Source: a virus
Virus record (IMG/VR): IMGVR_UViG_3300047547_000276
Location: 1-26,555 of that record
Length of the DNA stretch: 26,555 nucleotides
Reading direction: 5' to 3' (one strand)
Made by a program: the position numbers and the translations under genes. A model generated the notes under the pieces. It did no database searches and was not told the origin of the DNA. It saw nothing but the letters and a program-made list of their open reading frames with translations. Positions 18,698-25,568 of the stretch are shown here, in pieces; position 1 is the stretch's first letter; every line of letters begins with the position of its first letter.

Positions 18698-19105
18698 ATG
18701 ACAACACTTACACTAATTGAGGAGCTAGATTGACTCCAAATACTCGAAGCTAAAATCCGATCATTACAAGAAGAGCCACATAAAGCATATCTTCTTGCAC
18801 ATCAAATTGAAAAACTATGATCTGGAATAAAGAAAGAGTTTAAAGAATGATTTGAGGAGTATTACTTTAAATGGAAAGAGTTACCAGCATGATTTTCTGC
18901 AAAAGAAAGCCAACGAGCAAGTTACCAATTTTCTGATGATCCAGAATATGCACGAATTGAAGCAATGCTAAAAAATCGAGAAGAAAAACTAAAAACTGCC
19001 CATGTATTTAATGATAAAAATCAAACTTATTTTGATGAGAATGGAGAACAGATACCACTTGTAGTACGAACATTTGCACAAATAGTATCAGTATCACGAA
19101 AATAG
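18698..19105 (+). CDS. Conserved phage protein of the recombination cluster
   Basis: 135 residues, starting MTTLTLIEELDGLQILEAKI. The pattern of long charged helices with FEEYYFKWKELPAGFSAKES, YQFSDDPEYARIEAML and KTAHVFNDKNQTYFDENGEQ resembles an uncharacterised phage family often found next to ERF or RecT. No catalytic residues are evident. An accessory role in recombination is inferred from its place between ERF and the NinB-like gene. Confidence 0.6.
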
Positions 19106-19107
19106 GT

Positions 19108-19560
19108 ATGAAAATAAAGATAGTGAAAAATGGAGAGGGAATATCCTCTCCTACTTCTATCAAGGAAATATTTTGAAATCTTAAAGATTGAGAATACGAT
19201 CTAGAAATAACAAAGATTAGATTAAAACGATCTAATGATCAGAATAGATATTTCCATTGAGTAGTCCTTCCAATGCTGGCCGAACATATGTGATATATAG
19301 TTCCAGGTATAGAGAATACAGAATGACTACAAGAAGCAAAAGAAGCGATAATATCTGCTTTTATACCATCTAAAAAATACAAAAATCCAATTGATAAAAG
19401 AAAACGAGTAGTAATACAAAAAAGAACAAGCGACCTAGATACTATTGAGTTCAAACAGTTCATTGATACTATACTAATAAAATTTCCTTTTATACCATCT
19501 CCAAATTCTGGAGACTTAGACAACTTAATTAATCACTATTCAAATATATATGCCATATAA
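19108..19560 (+). CDS. NinB-like recombination protein
   Basis: 150 residues. KRSNDQNRYFHGVVLPMLAE at about residues 40-60 is the recurring 'R-S-x-D-Q-N-x-Y-[FY]-x-G-V-V-x-P' block of a NinB-like phage group. KRTSDLDTIEFKQFIDTILI and FIPSPNSGD near the end match the C-terminal 'T-S-x-L-x-T-x-E-F' and 'I-P-x-P' parts. NinB-type proteins bind ssDNA and help recombination mediators. The glycines after FH and HM are UGA. It overlaps the next gene by 11 nt. The exact family name should be treated as tentative. Confidence 0.6.
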
Positions 19561-19759
19561 TTTATCTCCAGATAAAATGAAGAAGCTCGAAGAAGCAAGA
19601 AATATAATAAAATGAATTACACAGAGATGACAGCTTGCTGATCTAGTTGAATACATAGGAAGAACACCATCGCATATGAGTGTTATAAAAAAAAGAAATA
19701 TAACACCATCGTATTGAGATTCGCTCCTTGTTATAGAATGGAATTCAAAACAAAAATAG
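19550..19759 (+). CDS. Small helix-turn-helix (Cro/YdaS-like) protein
   Basis: 69 residues, starting MPYNLSPDKMKKLEEARNII. GQLADLVEYIGRTPSHMSVI reads as helix-turn-helix, followed by KKRNITPSYGDSLLVIEW, which resembles the 'I-x-P-x-x-A-x-x-I-E' end of Cro/YdaS regulators. It may be a transcriptional switch, but I see no paired repressor in the window. It overlaps the NinB-like gene and is followed by a strong terminator, so it is last in this transcript. Confidence 0.65.
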
Positions 19760-19763
19760 TTTT

Positions 19764-19786
19764 ATCCCTAGAAATAGGGATTTTTT
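19764..19786 (+). terminator. Intrinsic terminator after the HTH gene
   Basis: ATCCCTA, loop GAAA, TAGGGAT, then TTTTTT. It ends the ERF transcript 5 nt after the HTH stop codon. Confidence 0.92.
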
Positions 19787-19805
19787 ATTTTCTTTTCTTT
19801 TTTAT

Positions 19806-19869
19806 TTGACTTTGAAAACATTATATATAATAATACTCCTGTTACTTAGATAACATTTATAACCTTTAC
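19806..19869 (+). promoter_or_regulatory. Promoter and leader box, third copy
   Basis: TTGACT (19806-19811); the -10 lies within TATATAATAATACT (about 19824-19837), less certain than in the other copies. TAACCTTTAC (19860-19869) stands 4 nt before the ATG at 19874. The leader is longer than in the sister promoters. Confidence 0.7.
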
Positions 19870-19873
19870 ACAT

Positions 19874-20080
19874 ATGGCAATACTTGAATGACTTATTTCT
19901 GGAGATCCAGAGCTTATGGAAATATTTTGAGAGGAAAGAGTGAAGAAATTTCAGAAGTCATGGAAAGAGTGGGACTCAAAAATAGATAATGTAAAACTAG
20001 ATGAGCCACTTTGTAAATATATGACACAGGAAGAGTTGGAGGAATACATCTGACTCATTTGCCCACAACCTATTTTTTAA
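19874..20080 (+). CDS. Unknown small acidic protein
   Basis: 68 residues, starting MAILEGLISGDPELMEIFGE, then a Lys/Trp-rich helix (RVKKFQKSWKEWDSKID) and an acidic end (MTQEELEEYIGLICPQPIF). The start is set by the leader box. First gene of a short transcript with two exported proteins and a terminator. No family recognised. Confidence 0.6.
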
Positions 20081-20090
20081 TTTTAATTAT

Positions 20091-20273
20091 ATGAAACTCG
20101 CACTACTTACTTCAATTGCTCTTATTGCAACATTTTTCTCTACTTATGATTCTATATGTTGATGAGAGGTATGAACACATGAATATTTATTTGGTAATCA
20201 TTCTAGTGTTAGAATGCTATACTGTTCTGCATATCCATATGAGGAAATAATCTGGGGTAATAATTCAAAATAA
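20091..20273 (+). CDS. Small exported protein
   Basis: 60 residues. The first 20 (MKLALLTSIALIATFFSTYD) form a signal peptide or membrane anchor with one Lys and a hydrophobic core. The remainder is short and polar with two Cys (SICGGEVG and LYCSAYPYEE), which could form a disulphide outside the cell. No family recognised. Small envelope proteins in early phage operons often act in superinfection exclusion or lysis control; that is inference only. Confidence 0.55.
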
Positions 20274-20274
20274 T

Positions 20275-20436
20275 ATGAAATACTTTCTACTTATTATACT
20301 ATCGGTACTATCATTCGTTGCTTATGATATATACCTAATCTCTAATGAGATTAACCAGATCATGATTGACAGCGAAAAAAGACTTGAAAATATTAAAAAT
20401 CCGAGTATAAATCAAATGCCTATCTTGGGCAAGTAG
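20275..20436 (+). CDS. Small membrane-anchored protein
   Basis: 53 residues: an N-terminal hydrophobic segment (KYFLLIILSVLSFVAYDIYL) and a short charged tail (MIDSEKRLENIKNPS). TAATATG links it to the previous gene. The layout could suit a holin-like, spanin-like or exclusion protein, but nothing is diagnostic. Confidence 0.55.
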   Translation: MKYFLLIILSVLSFVAYDIYLISNEINQIMIDSEKRLENIKNPSINQMPILGK

Positions 20437-20443
20437 ATTTCAT

Positions 20444-20492
20444 GTAAAGGTTAGCTACTTTAATCCGCACTTATCAATGGTGCGGATTTATT
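20444..20492 (+). terminator. 3' untranslated segment complementary to the leader box, with terminator
   Basis: GTAAAGGTTA (20444-20453) is the exact reverse complement of the leader box TAACCTTTAC. It is followed by the terminator AATCCGCAC (20462-20470), loop, GTGCGGATT (20480-20488) and a T-rich run. The terminator is clear; pairing with leaders is a hypothesis. Confidence 0.85.
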
Positions 20493-20513
20493 TTCTTTTC
20501 TTTTCTTTTTTAT

Positions 20514-20567
20514 TTGACTTTGAAAATTATTAATCTATACTACTCATGCTTATTTATTAACCTTTAC
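20514..20567 (+). promoter_or_regulatory. Promoter and leader box, fourth copy
   Basis: TTGACT (20514-20519), 16 nt, TATACT (20536-20541), then the 20-nt leader (20548-20567) identical to those at 16895 and 18096; ATG is 4 nt further on. This is the closest match to a consensus. Confidence 0.85.
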
Positions 20568-20571
20568 TTTT

Positions 20572-20766
20572 ATGAGCAAAACTACTTTAGATACATTGGA
20601 TCAGCAAGCAGTAAGAGACGCAATAGCTGATTTGGCTAGCATAGTTTATAATGATAAATATGTTACGCATGATGTATGAACTCAATTATCGGAACTTGAT
20701 AATGCTATTTGCTTACTTGTTTCTATTATTGATGGAGACTTAAATACTAATAATAACAACATATAA
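20572..20766 (+). CDS. Unknown small early protein
   Basis: 64 residues, starting MSKTTLDTLDQQAVRDAIAD, mostly helical, with an Asn-rich end (DGDLNTNNNN). The start is fixed by the leader box. It is joined to the Cys-repeat gene by TAATATG. No family recognised. Confidence 0.6.
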
Positions 20767-20767
20767 T

Positions 20768-21310
20768 ATGAACAATACTAACTGCAATTCCTGCAATTTC
20801 TGCGATTTCTGCTATTCCTGCAATTCCTGCTATTCCTGCAATTCCTGCAATGGCTGCGATTCCTGCGATTCCTGCGATTCCTGCAATTCCTGCTATTCCT
20901 GCGATTTCTGCAATTCCTGCTATTCCTGCGATTTCTGCTATTCCTGCAATTCCTGCAATTTCTGCGATTACTGCAGAAACCTAAAAATGACGGAATACAA
21001 TTACTTCTGCTGGTCAGAGAAAGTCAACGATGAAAACAGTTTTCAACAGAAAAGATACCGAGTATTCAATACAGAAGTATCGAAAGATGAGTATGTAAAT
21101 ATTAAGAAAATCTATCATAAAATTGAACTTAATTCAAGTGATGATTACGAAGTACGATTTCAAAACGGATTTAGGAAGATGTGGAATACACTCTCAAAAG
21201 AGGAAAAACAAGAATATCTCGATATACCACACTTCGATATGATTTACATTCATTACGGGAATTACGGAAGATGATATAAAGGATTTGAAGACGGGAAGTC
21301 TATCTGGTAA
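20768..21310 (+). CDS. Cysteine-triplet repeat protein, possibly frameshifted near its end
   Basis: 180 residues in the uninterrupted frame. Residues 6-69 have Cys at every third position, 22 in all, in units such as NSC, YSC, DSC and DFC. A fixed sequence follows: RNLKMTEYNYFCWSEKVNDE, then NSFQQKRYRVFNTEVSKDEY. After DIPHFDMI (codon ending 21244) this frame gives an odd Tyr/Gly-rich end. Dropping one T of the TTT at 21243-21245 gives TFITGITEDDIKDL and then GKEVEVIVNGTTYTAIIK with a stop at 21362, a far more protein-like end leading to the next gene. The C-terminal boundary is thus uncertain. The repeats could bind metal or stack as a disulphide or Cys-ladder solenoid. No known function. 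Confidence 0.75.
20783..20974 (+). repeat. Tandem 9-bp repeats coding the Cys triplets
   Basis: About 21 units of nine bases, NNT-TCC-TGC or NNT-TTC-TGC, with the first codon varying among AAT, TAT, GAT, AAC and GGC-type changes. The near-identical DNA, not just protein, suggests copy-number change by slippage. Confidence 0.9.
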
Positions 21311-21370
21311 GGAAGTTGAGGTAATAGTAAACGGAACTACTTATACAGCTATAATTAAATAATACACAAT

Positions 21371-21742
21371 ATGACAACTACTAAAAATACACTAACTCTT
21401 GATGGAATTGAATATATCCGAAAGGACTTAGTAAAAGAACAGGCAGAAGTAAAAGATGGACTTACATACTCTATTGTGAGAACTTATTCTGCATGAGTAT
21501 GGGCAGGTTGGATTAAATTTCCATGTGAAGCATGAGAGATTGTATATGACGCTCGTAGATTATGGAAATGGGACAGTAAATTCACTCTATCGGAACTAGC
21601 GAATAATGGAGTTAGAAAAGCGATTGATTGTAAATTCGCTGAAGAGGTAGCTAGAGTTTGACTTACTGAAGTAATCGAAGTTATACCATGTACGGAAAAA
21701 GCAATGAACTCAATCCAGATTGTAGTAAATCATACCCCTTAG
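21371..21742 (+). CDS. Conserved phage protein (DUF6948-like)
   Basis: 123 residues, starting MTTTKNTLTLDGIEYIRKDL. YSIVRTYSAGVWAGWIKF, then YDARRLWKWDSKFTLSELAN and LTEVIEVIPCTEKAMNSIQI, match a small conserved phage family with 'R-T-Y-S-A-G-V', 'R-R-[LI]-W-x-W' and 'L-T-E-x-I-E-V-I-P-C' blocks. The glycine in YSAG is a UGA, again supporting Gly. Function unknown. The family name is from memory of its pattern. Confidence 0.65.
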
Positions 21743-21746
21743 TAAT

Positions 21747-21977
21747 ATGAAAAAAGATTTTAAACATATTTCTGGTAATGGTAATGGTTATGGTACTGGT
21801 AATGGTAATGGTTATGGTACTGGTTATGGTAATGGTAATGGTTATGGTGATGGTTATGGTGATGGTTATGGTGATGGTTATGGTACTGGTTATGGTTATG
21901 GTTATGGTTATGGTTATGGTTCTGGTACTGGTACTGGTTCTGGTTATGGTGATGGTGATGGTTATGGTAACTGATAA
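21747..21977 (+). CDS. Gly-X dipeptide repeat protein
   Basis: 76 residues: MKKDFKHIS, then an unbroken GX repeat (X = N, Y, T, D or S) with about 33 glycines. All repeat glycines are GGT; only the last, before the stop, is UGA. No signal peptide is seen. Such (GX)n chains are flexible or form glycine-rich sheets; adhesive or coat roles are possible but unproven. The DNA is a 6-bp microsatellite, so length is likely variable. The alternative frame reads MVMV repeats and is a shadow. Confidence 0.7.
21774..21967 (+). repeat. Hexanucleotide microsatellite (GGTNNT)n
   Basis: About 32 units of GGT followed by TAT, AAT, GAT, ACT or TCT. Strong T/G strand bias and repeat purity predict slippage during replication. 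It lies within the Gly-X gene. Confidence 0.9.
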
Positions 21978-22018
21978 TAAACTTATACTAATTATAGTAA
22001 TACTTAATAAATAACAAC

Positions 22019-22399
22019 ATGAAATACATAATTACAATACTACTAGCTACATTGCTGGTATCGTGTGGAAATAGTATAAATAAGCATAAAAATATAAAGA
22101 TTCCTGAGAATATCAAGAAAGAAGAAGTAGTATTAAAGACAGTAAATATTGAAGACTTCAATATAGAATGAGCGGTAAAGGTTGAACGGCTTTGAATATA
22201 TGTTGAAGAGGAGTATCTCGATGAAAATCTTGATAAGAAGAAACGAAAAGTGTATGAACCATTAAGAACAAGTAGTTTTTCATTATGAGGAGGTGTATAT
22301 AAGGTAATATTCAAAGATGGTACATCTAAGAGATACTACTGGGAATTTAGTAATTGATGAGCATGGACTGAACTGGACTTCTGACCTTATAAAAATTAA
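22019..22399 (+). CDS. Predicted lipoprotein
   Basis: 126 residues. MKYIITILLATLLVSCGNS is a type II signal peptide with lipobox LVSC (Cys16), so the mature protein should be lipid-anchored outside the membrane. The remainder has ERLGIYVEEEYLDEN and GGGVYKVIFKDGTSKRYYWE, a small beta-rich domain. Phage lipoproteins often block superinfection or DNA entry, which is the main guess here. No family recognised. UGA codons are used as Gly at several sites. Confidence 0.7.
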
Positions 22400-22408
22400 C
22401 AACACAAC

Positions 22409-22912
22409 ATGAAAGCAACATTAAAACTTGAAGATGGTAAAGAAATCTCCATCGAACTTACGGAAGAACAGATTGAGGCAATTACTCCAAAGAAGGAGTA
22501 TGGGAGAAAGCAGGTTTGTTGAGATAAATATTGGTTTATAAATGATGTCTGAGTGGTTATATGTTCTTTGGATAATTACTCAATTGATGATGAGTGTAGA
22601 TTCAATATGTGAAACTACTATAAGACATTGGAAGAAGCACAGTTCGCACTTAATAGACAGGTAGTAATTACGGAGATAAACGATAGGATAGATGAACTGA
22701 ATGAAGGTTGGGTACCAGATTGGAAGGATTCACAACAAAAAAAGTTTTTTATATCATATTATCATGATTGAGGTGGGTTGTTCTATGCAATAATATATCT
22801 TTCAAATACTTCACAAACAACTTTTAATTACATGAAATCAAAAGAAATAGCGGACAGGATTATCTCTGAATTTAAGAACAACCTAGAAACTTATATCTTT
22901 AAAGTAAAATAA
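22409..22912 (+). CDS. Phage protein with 'GNYYKTLEEA' motif
   Basis: 167 residues, starting MKATLKLEDGKEISIELTEE. KYWFINDVGVVICSLDNYS, then FNMGNYYKTLEEAQFALNRQ is a recurring pattern of uncharacterised phage and mobile-element proteins ('W-[FW]-I-N-x-x-G ... G-N-[YF]-[YF]-K-T-x-E-E-A'). The second half (AIIYLSNTSQTTFNYMKSKE, then FKNNLETYIFKVK) resembles the matching C-terminal part. Function unknown. Confidence 0.6.
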
Positions 22913-22916
22913 TACT

Positions 22917-24074
22917 ATGACACAAAAAAACATTACAACAGGTGTACTTATAGCACTTGTACTTGCAACTATTACCTTTGCAATTGACCTAGAAAGTGAA
23001 AAAAAGAAAATCGAAAGGATTGCTTGATATGACTATGAAAGATCTATACAAATTGATACTTATATGAAACAAGTAAAAAAACTATCAAAATGTATTGACG
23101 CTATTAAGGAAGAGATTAAGCAAGATATTGAAATAGTATGATGTGATGGTCGATCATTTGGTGAAGAATTGAACACAACTGGAAGCATTATTCCAGTACC
23201 CTCCAAAGGATTAGGTCCAGAGAAACTACTTTGACCAGTAAAGATTTCAGACGATTGCTATGTATCACAGACAGAGAATAATCATGTTAGGCCAGATAGG
23301 TGATGAATGTTTGCGACTGATCTAGCTTGTAAATTTTGAGCGGTATGAGGTAAATGATGAAAGGCAGAAATTTATGTTCCTGATCTAAGATGAAACAGTA
23401 TATCGTATCTAGTAGAGTTTGTTTGATATGATAATCTACTCTGATCATTTATACAACTTAGAGCTATGAAGGATTGATTACCAACTGATGAGTCTTTCTA
23501 TCTATGACATACTGAAACAAAATTAAAGAAATGAGATATTGTTACAACAGGAATAAGAATAGGCCAGATGATATTGAATTGAGTTACAACATGATACCAT
23601 GTACACTTCGAGTATAGGAGATTGACTCCAAATGGAGCTTGGGCCTCTCAACGATACTTTACAGGCCAAAGAGAACAGGCAATTGATAATAAAAGAAAGG
23701 GTGTTACATACAATGAATGGAAATGGGGGGATACTATCTATGCAACATATTACAATTTGAAAGCATGACAAACAGATAGATCCCCAACCATTGGTGCTTC
23801 ATGAAAAGACCTTCGCCATGTTATTAATCCTGTAGCCCTTACTATAGATGTTCGAAAATCACTTTGATTAAAATGGTGAGATAAGATAATGATACAGGAT
23901 ACAAATTGAAAAAATCATATAGTACAAATAGAAGATGAAATGAATTCCAGATTTAGAAATACTTGACCAAGTAACTGTGTAAAACCAACAAACTGAAATA
24001 AGCATTGTATTAAAATGGATATAGTAGAACAATTTATTCCTTCATGAGAATACAAATTAATTAAAAAAATGTAA
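22917..24074 (+). CDS. Membrane-anchored peptidoglycan hydrolase: M23 peptidase plus 3D-like domain
   Basis: 385 residues. Residues 6-23 (ITTGVLIALVLATITFAI) are a membrane segment or signal anchor. Residues 110-235 are M23-like: Asp135 in GGMFATDLACKFG, the mid-domain LGHTETKLKKGDIVTTG, and TTGYHVHFE with the HxH pair (His228, His230). The last 120 residues (YATYYNLKAGQ, IGASGKDLRHVINPVALTI, DTNGKNHIVQIEDEMN) look like a 3D/double-psi-barrel domain. The M23 part cuts peptide cross-bridges; the 3D part may act on glycan. It is the likely endolysin, possibly of a signal-anchor type. The first zinc-binding His is less clear than in standard M23 (His123 is a candidate). Confidence 0.8.
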
Positions 24075-24076
24075 AT

Positions 24077-24262
24077 ATGCACCTATACAGAAATTGAAAC
24101 TTCTTGGATTACCAAGAAGAATGAAAAGAAATCAAACGAATTGATTTACGAAAACCACACCAGATAGATCATATCATGTGAAAATATAAACTAGCAGTAG
24201 AGTTGGCTCTAAACTCAAACATGAGACTTATAAATTGAATAACACTTGAAATATATGAATAA
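24077..24262 (+). CDS. Unknown small protein
   Basis: 61 residues, starting MHLYRNGNFLDYQEEGKEIK, with the positively charged IKRIDLRKPHQIDHIMGKYK and a helical end (LAVELALNSNM). Overlaps the HAD gene by 8 nt. No family recognised. Confidence 0.55.
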
Positions 24263-24692
24263 AATAATCGTTTGCGATCTTGATGAAGTCCTTGCAAATC
24301 AATCTCATAGAGAACACTTTGCAAAAGCTAAAGACTGGGACGCATACTTCAATCTATGCAATATGGATAAAGCAATAAGCTCAACATATGTTAGTATAGT
24401 AAAGGCCCTTTCTAAAAGTTTTGAAGTGAAGATACTTACTTGAAGAAATGAGTCATGCAGAGTAAAAACATTTCTATGGATAAAAGAAAATTTCCCAAGT
24501 CTCAATATTACAGAATTGATAATGAGGCCAGAGAATGATAGAACAAACCAAGCAGATTTTAAGAATAAGGAATTAAAGAAGCTAAAAAAAGAATACGATA
24601 TAGTTTTATTTGTAGATGATAATGAACAAAACTGTATGAGATCAATTCTATTATGAATACCAACACTATTTACTTGAAAAAATAAGAAATAA
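24255..24692 (+). CDS. HAD-superfamily phosphatase (polynucleotide kinase 3'-phosphatase-like)
   Basis: 145 residues. The nucleophile block IIVCDLDEVLA (Asp8, Asp10) is followed by HREHFAKAKDWDAYFNLC and NMDKAISS, then KILTGRNESCRVKTFLWIKE, LIMRPENDRTNQADFKNKEL and VLFVDDNEQNCMRS. These are the four HAD motifs as seen in phage PseT/PNKP-like phosphatases, which remove 3' phosphates from DNA or RNA ends. No kinase domain is attached. In phages these help repair tRNA or DNA ends cut by host defence. I chose ATG 24255; an upstream TTG at 24246 would overlap more. Last gene of the plus operon. Confidence 0.85.
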
Positions 24693-24750
24693 GTGCCTCA
24701 AAAATCGTTTCAATATATTTTACTACTCAATATATAGAAAAATAAATATA

Positions 24751-24773
24751 GCCTCTAAAATGGGGCATTTTTA
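24751..24773 (+). terminator. Terminator at the end of the plus-strand operon
   Basis: GCCTC (24751-24755), loop, GGGGC (24762-24766), then ATTTTTATT. It stops plus-strand transcription about 60 nt past the HAD gene and stands next to an oppositely oriented terminator. Confidence 0.7.
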
Positions 24774-24780
24774 TTATAAT

Positions 24781-24904
24781 AAAAAAACACCTCCACAGGA
24801 AGTGCTATATTCGCTAAATATATTCTGCCAAGACTATATTTTTATACAACAAGAATAACTTATTGGCGTAGCTGATGTTATTTATACTCCAGGCTAGTGG
24901 AGTT
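24781..24904 (-). ncRNA. Candidate small RNA with own promoter and terminator
   Basis: The predicted transcript of about 124 nt begins with the hairpin ACTCCA/TGGAGT (24903-24886), directly after its promoter. Further stems on the minus strand are AATAAC/GTTATT, ATTCT/AGAAT and TATATT/AATATA, and loop GCCAA can meet TTGGC. It ends in CACTTCC-TGT-GGAGGTG (24804-24788) followed by seven T. The last stem needs a G-U pair that forms only in minus-strand RNA, fixing the direction. No ORF of note lies inside. It matches no RNA family I recognise. Confidence 0.65.
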
Positions 24905-24910
24905 ATTTAG

Positions 24911-24937
24911 ATAATATTCAATAAAAAAAAAAGTCAA
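24911..24937 (-). promoter_or_regulatory. Promoter of the small RNA
   Basis: On the minus strand TTGACT (24937-24932), 15 nt rich in T, TATTAT (24916-24911). The expected start, 7 nt downstream, falls on the first base of the opening hairpin. Confidence 0.65.
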
Positions 24938-24946
24938 ATAGAAAAG

Positions 24947-24991
24947 CCTCTTGCAATATATAGAGAAACCTACGGAGTCTCATGCAGGAGG
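24947..24991 (+). other. Long hairpin between small RNA promoter and minus operon
   Basis: CCTCTTGCA (24947-24955) pairs with TGCAGGAGG (24983-24991), and inside it GAGA (24963-24966) pairs with TCTC (24978-24981). The outer stem is unbroken only as plus-strand RNA (one G-U), though both strands can fold. T-rich DNA follows on both sides, so it may work as a two-way terminator for the minus operon and for plus-strand read-through. Confidence 0.5.
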
Positions 24992-25014
24992 ACTTACTTT
25001 CTTTTATTATTTTA

Positions 25015-25383
25015 TTATATTTTTCGGATTATTCAAATCACATTTCATACAATAGAGTCTTTTGTTGTATATTGTGTGATCCTATTTCCTATTCAATATC
25101 ATTCTACTAGATATATATATTCAAGATTACTTCATATTGAGGCAATTCATATATGATCTGTATCAAATATCACTATGTCATCTGGAAATATATTTGTTAG
25201 ACTAGCAAAATCTATTACCCTAAGTCATGGAGTACTCCATTTTATTAATTCTGTTGCTTTTTCTACCTCCGGAAGTGTTATTCATATAGTTTTAGTATAT
25301 CGAATAACATAATCTAGGTATTGGCTTTTGGTAGTATTTACCACCATTTTTCGAGAGAATAGCTCTCTTATTGTTTTAATCAT
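25015..25383 (-). CDS. Protein resembling the C-terminal half of NlpC/P60-CHAP hydrolases
   Basis: 122 residues, starting MIKTIRELFSRKMVVNTTKS. DDIVIFDTDHIGIASIGSN followed by YIYLVEGYGIGN resembles the 'G-D-[IL]-V-x-[FW] ... H-[IV]-G-I' and 'E-x-x-G' parts of NlpC/P60 or CHAP cell-wall enzymes. The catalytic Cys helix is not visible; the N-terminal half is helical without a Cys. It may be an inactive or divergent version, or an unrelated beta fold. Overlaps the upstream gene by 16 nt. Lies near the lysis gene across the convergent terminators. Confidence 0.45.
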
Positions 25384-25568
25384 GAGAATGTTGCTTTATC
25401 CTTTCATATTCTATACATAAAATTGCCGATTGATATATTATTATCATCTATAATATCAAAAGTATGTGAATCCTTTTGTCAGTTAGGAAATATAAAATAT
25501 ATTTCTTTTTCTCAAAGAGAATATTCACAATACTTTCATCACTCTAGTATTATGGTAGATAATCACAT
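25368..25568 (-). CDS. Unknown small protein
   Basis: 66 residues, starting MGLSTIILEGGKYCEYSLGE, beta-rich with DSHTFDIIDDNNISIGNFMY and a basic end (GKDKATFSGLKQ). The second codon is UGA. It overlaps both neighbours in the three-gene minus operon, so expression is coupled. No family recognised. Confidence 0.5.

Noticed and set aside
20414-20453. Minus-strand gene start after the inverted leader box
   Set aside because: The box is followed directly by ATG, but the frame stops after 7 codons and no promoter is visible; better explained as a complement in the 3' UTR.
20783-20974. CRISPR array
   Set aside because: The 9-bp repeats have no spacers and lie in one frame of a coding sequence.
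21778-22014. MVMV-repeat frame in the GGTNNT tract
   Set aside because: A shadow frame of the microsatellite; the Gly-X frame has an in-operon start and TAA stop, with a sensible spacing to both neighbours.
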